From positions 1 through 7,432 of the forward strand of contig CAJOLG010000084.1 of assembly GCA_905235315.1 (NCBI GenBank): DNA of 7,432 bases, written 5' to 3'. The notes below the pieces were generated by a model. The model searched no databases and was not told the DNA's origin. It saw only the letters and a program-made list of their open reading frames with translations. This document shows, piece after piece, positions 1 to 5,831 of the stretch (its first letter is position 1; each line of letters begins with the position of its first letter). Both the position numbers and the translations under genes were made by a program. The DNA comes from an uncultured Solobacterium sp. Lineage in GTDB: Bacteria; Bacillota_I; Bacilli_A; Erysipelotrichales; Erysipelotrichaceae.

Positions 1-1
1 C

Positions 2-385
2 CTGAAGGAAGTGGGCCAGGTGACCACCGGACTTTCGGACTTCATGGAATCTACGGAGCAGCCGCTCCAGAACGCAGACGATCTGTGCGGGAGTCAGTTC
101 AGCTACGGGATATCATTTGGATCGCTTTACGAGCTTCTCGAACGTAACGGATTTGCGGTAAGCGGTACTCCGGAACACTATTCGTTTTGCTCGGCAGACG
201 GTACGGAATATGAGATTTCGTATTCCTTCCGGCATCCGTCAGCGGAAGGGGGCGAGGGGTATTATTATTTGAAAAACGGAGAAGAAACCGATATGCCGTA
301 CTTTTTCTATAACCATTTCACTGCGGGAAGAGTGAAGGACCTCTTTGGACTGAACGTTTCCGAATACTGGATGGCGGAGCGCTGA
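2..385 (+). CDS. C-terminal part of an unrecognised protein (5' end outside window)
   Basis: The reading frame is open to the left edge (residues LKEVGQVTTG...), so this is the 3' end of a longer gene. The GTG at 11 has no ribosome binding site visible and is probably an internal valine codon. The visible 127 residues are soluble, with no membrane segment or signal peptide. They are rich in aromatic residues (a YGISFGSLYELLERNGF stretch, then GGEGYYYL, then YFFYNHF) and end in SEYWMAER. I do not recognise a family. The TGA stop at 383-385 is followed within about 10 bases by a probable terminator, and truB has its own promoter, so this gene belongs to a separate upstream transcription unit. 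That it is coding rests on the 127-codon open frame and its abrupt end before a terminator-like hairpin. Confidence 0.6.
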   Translation: MKEVGQVTTGLSDFMESTEQPLQNADDLCGSQFSYGISFGSLYELLERNGFAVSGTPEHYSFCSADGTEYEISYSFRHPSAEGGEGYYYLKNGEETDMPYFFYNHFTAGRVKDLFGLNVSEYWMAER

Positions 386-393
386 AACAAACC

Positions 394-440
394 AAACCGA
401 AAAACAGAGATCCGTCTGTGATACGGTTTCATGTATTTTT
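394..440 (+). terminator. Probable Rho-independent terminator of the upstream gene
   Basis: AAACCG (394-399) pairs with CGGTTT (424-429), and inside it ACAGA (404-408) pairs with TCTGT (415-419) around a GATCCG loop. A 4x4 internal loop separates the two stems. A run of five T follows at 436-440, six bases after the stem, so the structure is imperfect. Its place between a stop codon and the truB promoter supports a terminator. Confidence 0.5.
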
Positions 441-473
441 CTTGCGGGCGCAGTCGTTATCTTCGGATGGAAT

Positions 474-482
474 TGGTATAAT
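474..482 (+). promoter_or_regulatory. Extended -10 promoter of the truB operon
   Basis: TGG-TATAAT is a perfect extended -10 element (TGn plus TATAAT at 477-482). No recognisable -35 lies 16-18 bases upstream (the region around 454-460 reads TCGTTAT), which is common for extended -10 promoters. Transcription should start about 6-8 bases after the hexamer, near 488-490, only a few bases before the truB ATG at 493. Confidence 0.65.
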
Positions 483-492
483 CTTTTGATGT

Positions 493-1332
493 ATGGATGC
501 TGTATTACTTCTGCACAAGCCCAGCGGGATGACCAGTTTTGACGCAGTAAACCGCTGCCGACGGGTATTACATGAAAAAAAGGCCGGGCACACCGGAACT
601 CTGGATCCCAACGCAAGCGGGCTCATGATTATCCTGTTTGGGCGCTATACAAAATTTCTTCCTTACTGTGTAAAGAATCACAAACATTATGAGGCCGGTT
701 TTTGTTTTGGGATCGATACCGATACGCAGGATATCTGGGGAAACCGGATTACAGATCGTGAACCGCATCCGCATACACTGGAAGAAGTGCAGGCAGCTGC
801 CGATTCCTTTCTTGGCGAAGGAACCCAGGTACCGCCGATGTATTCTGCCATAAAGGTAAACGGCAGAAAGCTTTACGATCTTGCACGAAAAGGGGAAACC
901 ATTGAGCGGGAACCCCGTCCGGTAACCATTGACCGGATGGATGTGACACAGGATCCGGATGGCTGGAAACTTTCCGCTACGGTATCCGGAGGGACGTATA
1001 TCCGTACGCTGATCCATGATCTTGGCATTAAGGTAAATGACTGCGCTGTGATGACCTCACTGGTGCGGACAGGAATCGAAACGATTTCGCTGTCGGAGGC
1101 ATGTACACTGGAACAGCTTCAGACAAGACCTGCATTTGTGCCGGCAGAACGGGTGCTTGATCCTTCGATCCCGAGGATGGAAGCGCCGGATTATGACGCC
1201 GTCATTCACGGCAGAAGCATTTCAATGGACTGTGACGCTCCGCTTGTACTGTTCGAAAAAGAAGGACAGGTGCTTGCGGCTTATACAAAGCGGGAAGATG
1301 ATCGCTATCACTGCCAGAGGGGATTGTTATGA
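493..1332 (+). CDS. truB: tRNA pseudouridine(55) synthase TruB
   Basis: TruB isomerises uridine 55 in the T-loop of most tRNAs to pseudouridine. The 279-residue protein has the usual bacterial length and motif order: LLLHKPSGMTS at 5-15; GHTGTLDPNASG at 32-43, with the expected catalytic aspartate at D38; KHYEAGFCFGIDTDTQD at 64-80; FLGEGTQVPPMYSAIKVNG at 106-124; and GGTYIRTLIHDLG at 166-178. A C-terminal PUA-like segment follows. The ATG at 493 fits the family N-terminus exactly, and an in-frame TGA at 487-489 rules out an earlier start. There is no Shine-Dalgarno sequence, and the promoter -10 ends only 10 bases upstream, so the mRNA is probably leaderless or nearly so. The stop overlaps the ribF start by four bases. 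In many Bacillota truB and ribF are adjacent, which agrees with the call. Confidence 0.96.
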   Translation: MDAVLLLHKPSGMTSFDAVNRCRRVLHEKKAGHTGTLDPNASGLMIILFGRYTKFLPYCVKNHKHYEAGFCFGIDTDTQDIWGNRITDREPHPHTLEEVQAAADSFLGEGTQVPPMYSAIKVNGRKLYDLARKGETIEREPRPVTIDRMDVTQDPDGWKLSATVSGGTYIRTLIHDLGIKVNDCAVMTSLVRTGIETISLSEACTLEQLQTRPAFVPAERVLDPSIPRMEAPDYDAVIHGRSISMDCDAPLVLFEKEGQVLAAYTKREDDRYHCQRGLL

Positions 1333-2255
1333 GAATTGATACCATCAGTCTGAAACGTGTTTATAAGCCAAAAACCCCTGTTGTGGCCTGCATCGGATTT
1401 TTTGACGGTGTTCACAAAGGACATCAGGAATTGATCCGCCGTACGGTTGAACTGGCACGCGAATACAACTGTTCCACAGCGTTAATAACATTTGAACCGG
1501 ATCCATGGGTCACCATCTGCAATACGCTTCCCCAGGATCTTGAGCATCTTACCACTTCAGGACAGAAAAACGTTCTTGCGTTCAAATACGGAATTCAGAA
1601 TATCTATTATCTGGATTTCACAAAAGAAATGGCTGCTCTCACTCCGGCTGCGTTTATTCAGCAGGTTCTCGGTCAGCTGAACCTGAAAGCACTTGTATGC
1701 GGATATGATTTCCGCTTCGGCGCCAGGGGAGAAGGCGATGCACAACTGCTGAAACGGAGTGTTCCTTTTCCGGTGGAGGTGGTCGAAGAAATCAGTTATA
1801 ACGGCGAAAAAATATCCAGTTCCCGCATCGTGAAGTGTGTAAAAGCCGGAGATTTTCTTTCCGCATACGAACTGCTTGGGCATCCGTTTACCATGGACGG
1901 CACGATAATTACCGGGAATCATATCGGAAAAACACTGAGTACACCGACCGCAAATCTGGGCTACAGCAGCGAATATGTGATTCCGAAGATCGGGGTATAT
2001 TCCGGACATATGAAAGTCCGCGGGAAACTGTTCGGTGCGATGATCAATGTCGGGCATAATCCGACGGTCAATTACAGCAGAACTGTTTCCATCGAATCCT
2101 ATCTGTTCAATTTCAACCACGATATTTACGGGGAACGGGTATCCCTGATTTTTGAACAGTATGTACGCGGTGAACGGAAGTTTAAGAATACGGATAACCT
2201 GGTCCTGCAGCTCGAACAGGACAAGGAAGCGGTCCGTAAACTGCTTGGATTATGA
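1329..2255 (+). CDS. ribF: Bifunctional riboflavin kinase / FAD synthetase RibF
   Basis: RibF converts riboflavin to FMN (kinase) and FMN to FAD (adenylyltransferase) in the cytoplasm. The 308-residue protein has both domains. The N-terminal FAD synthetase has the nucleotidyltransferase motif GFFDGVHKGHQ at 23-33, TFEPDP at 54-59, GYDFRFGARGEG at 125-136 and ISSSRI at 162-167. The C-terminal flavokinase, about 185-308, has GNHIGKTLSTPTANLG, with PTANL at 206-210, GVYSG at 222-226, NVGHNPT at 240-246 and IESYLFNF with a likely catalytic-base glutamate at E256, then DIYGERVSLIF and the terminal RGERKF helix. The ATG at 1329 overlaps the truB stop (ATGA) and has a good AGAGGGG site at 1316-1322 with a 6-base spacer. 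The TGA again overlaps the next ATG, so all three proteins are translationally coupled. Confidence 0.96.
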   Translation: MRIDTISLKRVYKPKTPVVACIGFFDGVHKGHQELIRRTVELAREYNCSTALITFEPDPWVTICNTLPQDLEHLTTSGQKNVLAFKYGIQNIYYLDFTKEMAALTPAAFIQQVLGQLNLKALVCGYDFRFGARGEGDAQLLKRSVPFPVEVVEEISYNGEKISSSRIVKCVKAGDFLSAYELLGHPFTMDGTIITGNHIGKTLSTPTANLGYSSEYVIPKIGVYSGHMKVRGKLFGAMINVGHNPTVNYSRTVSIESYLFNFNHDIYGERVSLIFEQYVRGERKFKNTDNLVLQLEQDKEAVRKLLGL

Positions 2256-3559
2256 ATATTGAATTTACAGCGCGTATGAAGGATCTGCTCGGCGATGAAT
2301 ACGCAGAATACGAATCTTCCTTCGCTGAGCCGGCCGTACGCGGCATACGGATCAATACATTAAAGCGTCCCAATGAAAAAATAAGCGGTATCTGCCTGTC
2401 CCAAAGCCCGTTTGCCCGCAACGGCTGGATTCTGGATCCGGCCTGCAGTGTCGGCAATACGCCGGAATACCTGTGCGGACATGTTTATCCCCAGGAGCCA
2501 AGTGCTTCCTTCGCGGTAACCGCACTGGATCCCAGGCCCGGCATGCGGGTACTCGATCTCTGTGCTGCCCCCGGCTCCAAAAGCACGCAGATTGCGGAAT
2601 GCCTTCAGAACGAGGGCCTTCTTGTCGCGAATGAAATCAATACGCCGCGTGCCAGAATCCTGAAGGAAAATCTGGAGCGATGCGGATGTGCGAATGCGAT
2701 CATTCTGAATAACCGTCCGACGGAACTGGCGGATGTATTCGGCGAGTTTTTCGATGCAGTACTTTGTGATGCGCCGTGTTCCGGCGAAGGGATGTTCCGC
2801 AAGGAACCCGATGCGGAGAACCAATGGTCTGTAAATCATGTACTGGCCTGCGCCCAGCGTCAGCGGCTGATTCTGGAAGACGCTGCACGCTGTCTGAAGC
2901 CGGGAGGAATCCTTGTCTACAGCACCTGTACGTTTTCACCGGAAGAAAATGAACAGAACATCGCCGCCTTTGTGGCGGGACATCCGGAGTTTGAAGTGAT
3001 TCCGATTGCGGCGTCCGGCGGAAGAAACGGGATTGATCTTGGGTTCAACACGGCACTGACAAGACGTATTTATCCGATGGACGGCGGGGAAGGACACTTT
3101 GTCGCAAAACTGCGCAAAAAGGGAGAATCAACGGAAACCGGGTATTCTCTGCTGCACTCGCAGCCGCCTGTCAAGGAAGCTCTGGAATTCCTGAATACCC
3201 ATCTTGAACGGCCCTTTCCGTACCTTTATGTCCGCAATGATACGGTATACGGGGGAACCCATCCGTTTATTGACTGCCGCGGGCTTCATCTGATCCGGCA
3301 TCAGATCATGCTTGGCACCGTGAAGAACCGGCGGTTTGAACCATCGCATGCGCTTGCCATGTCCGCATGGGGTGAACTGAATCCCTGTTTTGAAATGACG
3401 GAAGAGCAGTTCGATGCATATCGGCGCGGGGAGACACTGCGGGGAAATGCGGAAAAAGGGTGGATGGCAGCCGGCATCCGCGGTATGCGGGCAGGGCTTG
3501 TCAAAAGTGACGGTCAGATTCTGAAAAATCATTATCCGAAAGCATTTCGGATTCGATAA
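2252..3559 (+). CDS. rsmF: RsmF/YebU-type 16S rRNA (cytosine-C5) methyltransferase
   Basis: This is a SAM-dependent RNA m5C methyltransferase of the NOL1/NOP2/Sun family. The 435 residues show motif I VLDLCAAPGSKS at 100-111, the acidic SAM contact in NEIN (127-130), DAPCSGEG at 173-180 with the conserved release cysteine C176, and STCTFSPEEN at 224-233 with the catalytic cysteine C226. GGEGHFVAKL at 278-287 follows, then a C-terminal PUA-like region (about 320-435) ending in KNHYPKAFRIR. The NTLK segment near 35 is typical of the family N-terminus. Length and C-terminal domain fit RsmF/YebU better than the shorter RsmB. The exact target (around C1400-C1407 of 16S rRNA in studied homologues) is inferred from the family. 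There is only a weak Shine-Dalgarno (TTGGA), so translation probably depends on coupling through the ATGA overlap with ribF. Confidence 0.9.
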   Translation: MNIEFTARMKDLLGDEYAEYESSFAEPAVRGIRINTLKRPNEKISGICLSQSPFARNGWILDPACSVGNTPEYLCGHVYPQEPSASFAVTALDPRPGMRVLDLCAAPGSKSTQIAECLQNEGLLVANEINTPRARILKENLERCGCANAIILNNRPTELADVFGEFFDAVLCDAPCSGEGMFRKEPDAENQWSVNHVLACAQRQRLILEDAARCLKPGGILVYSTCTFSPEENEQNIAAFVAGHPEFEVIPIAASGGRNGIDLGFNTALTRRIYPMDGGEGHFVAKLRKKGESTETGYSLLHSQPPVKEALEFLNTHLERPFPYLYVRNDTVYGGTHPFIDCRGLHLIRHQIMLGTVKNRRFEPSHALAMSAWGELNPCFEMTEEQFDAYRRGETLRGNAEKGWMAAGIRGMRAGLVKSDGQILKNHYPKAFRIR

Positions 3560-3574
3560 AACCGGAGGTTGATT

Positions 3575-4963
3575 ATGGAACTTGAACTGTTCCAGTTTAT
3601 TGATGAAGTGATTCGAATTTATGATCTTCGGCGTGCCAGTTTTGAATACGCGGAAGGACTTTTAAAAGAACATTTTTCTTCGCTTCAGGGGATACCGTCG
3701 GGGAGTGTTGTCGGCGTATTTTCAAGGGTCAAAAGCAGGGACAGTCTCCGGGAAAAACTTCTCAGAAACAAACTGTACCTTACTTCGAAAACACCGGAAG
3801 ATGCGATCGATTCCCTGTCCGATCTGATCGGAATCACGATCGAATGCCGGTTCATTCGCAACGAGGCGGAGATCTATCATAATCTTTTTCAGGATTTCAG
3901 TGAACTGAATGAAGACGGGAAGGCAATCTCTCTCACCAATCCGGATATTATCCTGAACCTAGGGATGGCTCAGCCCCAGCTTCAGAGAAACGGGTTTGCC
4001 ATTTATCGTCTTGACGGAGAATATCGGTTTAATGACCGGTATATCCGCTTTGAACTGCAGATCAAGTCCCTGGTTCATCGATTCTGGAGTGAAATTGAAC
4101 ACGAAGTCGTATACAAGAATCAGGAAATGGTGCGCAATGCGAGGTTCATGCGGAAAATGCTTGGATCGATTCGTGACAGTCTTGATGTGGTGGATCATCA
4201 GCTTGAAACGGTATATACGGAAATGCTGATGGAATCCCGCGAGGCGGAAATCGGCATTGATGAACGAACCTTCAAGACGATGCTTTCTTCTTCTCTGAAT
4301 GAGCTGTTTATCAGTAAGATGAAAGAAACGGTAGGGTTCTCCACGACGTTTAAAAACGACTCCGCGATTCTGGCACAGTATATTTACATTGATGATTTCC
4401 TGATGAAAGAGCGTTCCGAGACAAGGATGATTGAGTTTCTTGAAACCCTGAACACGCTTCAGAACCGCGATATCAATCTGAAAGATCCACTGGTCATCAG
4501 CGGGGAGGAGGAATCCAATGACCCGTTTGTGAAGACACTTTCCGATTACTTTATGTCTGTCGTCAATGTTGATTTTGAATGGCACGCATTCTTTGTGATT
4601 CTCTGTGAACTTCAAAGCGGGAATGCCAGATCGGATATTCTGCGTTTTGCGGAAGTGATCGGATCCCTTCTGATTCAGCCGAAGTGGTATTCAGAACGGT
4701 TCGCCGCATTGCCCGGAGAGGATGCGGAAACCATCCGTGCGTTCTTTAAAACAACCCTTGCGGAAGGCATGGTCCGCTCTGATTCGATTCATATGATCCA
4801 TGAGGAGTATCTGCTGGATCTGATGAATTATTTCTGGGGTTTTGTGGAAAATATCGACTCGCAAATTGAGTCACTGGAAGAATTTGAAGAGATAAAACCG
4901 GCGATTTATGAGAAAATGACTCATGACATCAGCGGGATGCTGAAACGGGAGCGTATCTCGTAA
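3575..4963 (+). CDS. RelA/SpoT-domain protein (putative GTP pyrophosphokinase) with long unknown C-terminal region
   Basis: Residues about 1-210 resemble a RelA/SpoT nucleotidyltransferase (ppGpp synthetase) domain: SRVKSRDSLREKL at 50-62, DLIGITIE at 83-90 with the likely metal-binding D83, QRNGFAIYRLDG at 137-148, and FELQIKSLVHRFWSEIEHEVVYK at 159-181. The last stretch keeps the Glu and Gln of the canonical ExQxRT strand and the downstream Glu-His. Several usual positions differ: Thr88 where GxR normally has Arg, Phe141 for the NGY tyrosine, and Lys164 for Arg. No HD hydrolase, TGS or ACT domain is seen. Residues about 215-462 are helical, acidic and unrecognised, so the protein is twice the length of a small alarmone synthetase. 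I chose the ATG at 3575 because GGAGG (3564-3568) lies 6 bases before it; the TTG at 3569 abuts the site. It starts 15 bases after rsmF, so it is co-transcribed. Whether it makes alarmone cannot be told from sequence. Confidence 0.75.
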   Translation: MELELFQFIDEVIRIYDLRRASFEYAEGLLKEHFSSLQGIPSGSVVGVFSRVKSRDSLREKLLRNKLYLTSKTPEDAIDSLSDLIGITIECRFIRNEAEIYHNLFQDFSELNEDGKAISLTNPDIILNLGMAQPQLQRNGFAIYRLDGEYRFNDRYIRFELQIKSLVHRFWSEIEHEVVYKNQEMVRNARFMRKMLGSIRDSLDVVDHQLETVYTEMLMESREAEIGIDERTFKTMLSSSLNELFISKMKETVGFSTTFKNDSAILAQYIYIDDFLMKERSETRMIEFLETLNTLQNRDINLKDPLVISGEEESNDPFVKTLSDYFMSVVNVDFEWHAFFVILCELQSGNARSDILRFAEVIGSLLIQPKWYSERFAALPGEDAETIRAFFKTTLAEGMVRSDSIHMIHEEYLLDLMNYFWGFVENIDSQIESLEEFEEIKPAIYEKMTHDISGMLKRERIS

Positions 4964-4980
4964 TTCTTCGCAGGAATGTT

Positions 4981-4986
4981 TATAAT
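4981..4986 (+). promoter_or_regulatory. -10 element of the Asp23-family gene promoter
   Basis: A perfect TATAAT lies 18 bases after the stop of the RelA/SpoT-domain gene and 32 bases before the next ATG. No convincing -35 is visible (the region 16-18 bases upstream lies in the last codons of the previous gene). No terminator hairpin precedes it, so read-through from the upstream operon is also possible. Confidence 0.55.
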
Positions 4987-4988
4987 AG

Positions 4989-5006
4989 TTCTGTTCCGAA
5001 ACAGAA
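4989..5006 (+). repeat. 7-bp inverted repeat in the Asp23 gene leader
   Basis: TTCTGTT (4989-4995) and AACAGAA (5000-5006) are perfect inverted repeats around a CCGA centre. They start two bases after the TATAAT box and end where the ribosome binding site begins (AGAGG at 5006-5010). The position fits an operator or a 5' hairpin. No T-run follows, so it is not a terminator. Confidence 0.55.
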
Positions 5007-5018
5007 GAGGTAAAGGAT

Positions 5019-5342
5019 ATGGATTATGTAATTCTTAAGCAGGACAGCGCAAGCGGAATGATCGCAATCAATAAATCGGTTTTTCAGGTAATTGCGGAAA
5101 TCACGCTGCGGGATATCGATAATATTGTGGTGCCTGCCGCAAACTCATTTCAGAAAAAGCCGGTATCGGTAAAAATTGAAAACAATCAGCTTAAGATTGA
5201 GGCGGATGTACGTGTTAATTACGGCGCAAATGTAACGGATACCTGCGGTCTTGCACAGTCCAAGATTTATGAGAATATTACATTTATGACCGGATACAAA
5301 CCGGCTGATGTCACGGTCAATGTGGTTGGATTCGAGATCTGA
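5019..5342 (+). CDS. Asp23/Gls24 family envelope stress protein
   Basis: The 107-residue protein matches the Asp23/Gls24 (DUF322) family over its whole length. It has the GMIAINKSVFQVIAEIT start (13-29), an alternating strand segment VSVKIENNQLKIEADVRVNYGANV (about 49-72) and the C-terminal QSKIYENITFMTGYKPADVTVNVVGFEI. Members are small cytoplasmic proteins, often tied to alkaline or envelope stress and, in Staphylococcus, recruited to the membrane by a partner. No membrane anchor is seen here and no second family copy or partner lies nearby. The ATG at 5019 has AGAGG (5006-5010) at an 8-base distance. It has its own -10 box with an inverted repeat just downstream. No terminator is seen after it, so its transcript may run into the small peptide gene at 5422. 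Confidence 0.88.
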   Translation: MDYVILKQDSASGMIAINKSVFQVIAEITLRDIDNIVVPAANSFQKKPVSVKIENNQLKIEADVRVNYGANVTDTCGLAQSKIYENITFMTGYKPADVTVNVVGFEI

Positions 5343-5372
5343 CTTCAGCGTGGAATTACAAAACCAGATTCG

Positions 5373-5378
5373 TATATT
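5373..5378 (+). promoter_or_regulatory. Candidate -10 (TATATT) for the small double-glycine peptide gene
   Basis: TATATT matches the -10 consensus at five of six positions. The sequence 17 bases upstream (GTGGAA, 5350-5355) is a poor -35. Expected start is near 5385, which would place the cre at 5392-5407 just downstream of the start site. The call is tentative. Confidence 0.3.
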
Positions 5379-5391
5379 AAAACGAACAGGG

Positions 5392-5407
5392 ATGTAAACG
5401 TTAACAA
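5392..5407 (+). promoter_or_regulatory. CcpA catabolite-responsive element (cre)
   Basis: ATGTAAACGTTAACAA matches every position of the published low-GC Gram-positive consensus WTGNAARCGNWWWCAW. It lies between the candidate -10 and the GGAGG site of the peptide gene, about 50 bases after the Asp23 stop codon. A cre downstream of a start site normally represses, by roadblock or by blocking initiation, when CcpA/HPr-Ser-P is active. Confidence 0.75.
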
Positions 5408-5421
5408 TGGAGGTGCATCTG

Positions 5422-5604
5422 ATGAATAATGAGAATCAAGTAAAACCTGAAGATGTTCTTGAAAAGGTTCAGGGCGGAGTCAATCTGAATGGCTCAGGCA
5501 AAGACCTGGCAGACAATCTTGCCGGTATTAAAGTCGGCGTCCAAATTAATAAAGATGCCAAAAATACAGGCGGAAACAACAATATCTTCAAGAACGAGAA
5601 GTAA
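5422..5604 (+). CDS. 60-residue peptide with double-glycine leader-like N-terminus (bacteriocin-like or secreted peptide precursor)
   Basis: The start is ATG 5422, with GGAGG (5409-5413) 8 bases upstream; the in-frame ATG at 5407 overlaps that site and is unlikely. Residues 1-19 (MNNENQVKPEDVLEKVQGG) look like a double-glycine leader: Gly18-Gly19 at -2/-1, hydrophobic Val16 at -4 and Leu13 at -7, in an acidic, Met-Asn-rich N-terminus. The usual hydrophobic residue at -12 is Lys here, with Val7 at -13. Such leaders are cut by C39-peptidase ABC exporters. The predicted 41-residue core is rich in Asn, Gly and Lys, has no Cys, is slightly basic and has an amphipathic-looking KDLADNLAGIKVGVQI stretch. 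No YGNGV motif, lanthipeptide Cys or immunity gene is seen, and no transporter or modification enzyme is in the window. A perfect cre precedes it and a strong terminator follows. Function is unproven. Confidence 0.65.
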   Translation: MNNENQVKPEDVLEKVQGGVNLNGSGKDLADNLAGIKVGVQINKDAKNTGGNNNIFKNEK

Positions 5605-5623
5605 TCGGTCATGTAAGAGAACC

Positions 5624-5656
5624 AAATGCGGAATCTTATTAAATTCCGCATTTTTT
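5624..5656 (+). terminator. Strong Rho-independent terminator after the peptide gene
   Basis: AAATGCGGAAT (5624-5634) and ATTCCGCATTT (5643-5653) form an 11-bp perfect stem with an 8-base loop, running into six T (5651-5656). It starts 19 bases after the peptide stop codon and ends 3 bases before the infC -35 box. Confidence 0.93.
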
Positions 5657-5659
5657 CTA

Positions 5660-5688
5660 TTGACGAAAGCCGGTCTTAACGATACTAT
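5660..5688 (+). promoter_or_regulatory. Promoter of the infC-rpmI-rplT operon
   Basis: TTGACG (-35, 5660-5665) is five of six to consensus and sits 17 bases from TACTAT (-10, 5683-5688). The start should be near 5695, leaving a leader of about 137 bases before infC. TATTAT at 5686-5691 is an alternative -10, but with a 20-base spacer. Confidence 0.8.
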
Positions 5689-5694
5689 TATCGA

Positions 5695-5825
5695 GGTAAA
5701 CGGAAAGCAGAAGCACCGCTTCTCACCTGAGTGTCCCGAGGGACCTGGGTACCATGCCGGATAAGTATGTTTATTCGATACATGGCAGGTGCGGATTCTG
5801 TACCTGCTTTTGTTTACGTAGGAGG
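5695..5825 (+). promoter_or_regulatory. L20-type autoregulatory leader of infC (attenuator)
   Basis: The leader carries a short hairpin AGAAGC/GCTTCT (5709-5714 with 5718-5723, loop ACC) and a second hairpin GTCC/GGAC (5733-5736 with 5741-5744, CGAG loop) that may be closed by ACC 5725-5727 with GGT 5748-5750. A terminator hairpin sits at 5785-5807. ACC-a-TGCC (5751-5758) can pair instead with GGCAGGT (5784-5790), extended by T5750-G5791 and G5749-C5792. That pairing would dissolve the terminator, so the two are mutually exclusive. In Bacillus subtilis, ribosomal protein L20 binds the infC leader and causes premature termination. The position and architecture here match that system. The start coordinate is the estimated transcription start. 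Confidence 0.75.
5785..5815 (+). terminator. Attenuator terminator hairpin in the infC leader
   Basis: GCAGGTGCG (5785-5793) pairs with TGTACCTGC (5799-5807), including two G-U pairs, around a GATTC loop. TTTTGTTT follows (5808-5815). It lies upstream of the infC ribosome binding site, so it is a conditional terminator. Confidence 0.75.
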
Positions 5826-5831
5826 TAATGC

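Noticed and set aside
11..13. GTG at 11 as the true start of the first gene
   Set aside because: The frame is open to the window edge and there is no Shine-Dalgarno in the ten bases available, so a longer gene is more likely.
3569..3574. TTG at 3569 as start of the RelA/SpoT-domain gene
   Set aside because: It directly touches the GGAGG site, with no spacer. The ATG at 3575 has a 6-base spacer.
3959..4615. 218-residue minus-strand open frame opposite the RelA/SpoT-domain gene
   Set aside because: It is a shadow of a better supported gene with a good ribosome binding site on the + strand, and its translation shows no recognisable motif.
5407..5421. ATG at 5407 as start of the small peptide
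   Set aside because: It overlaps the cre and the GGAGG that serves the ATG at 5422, and has no ribosome binding site of its own.
5489..5764. + strand open frame crossing the peptide gene, the terminator and the infC promoter and leader
   Set aside because: It runs through a strong terminator and the infC promoter, has no ribosome binding site and no protein-like features.
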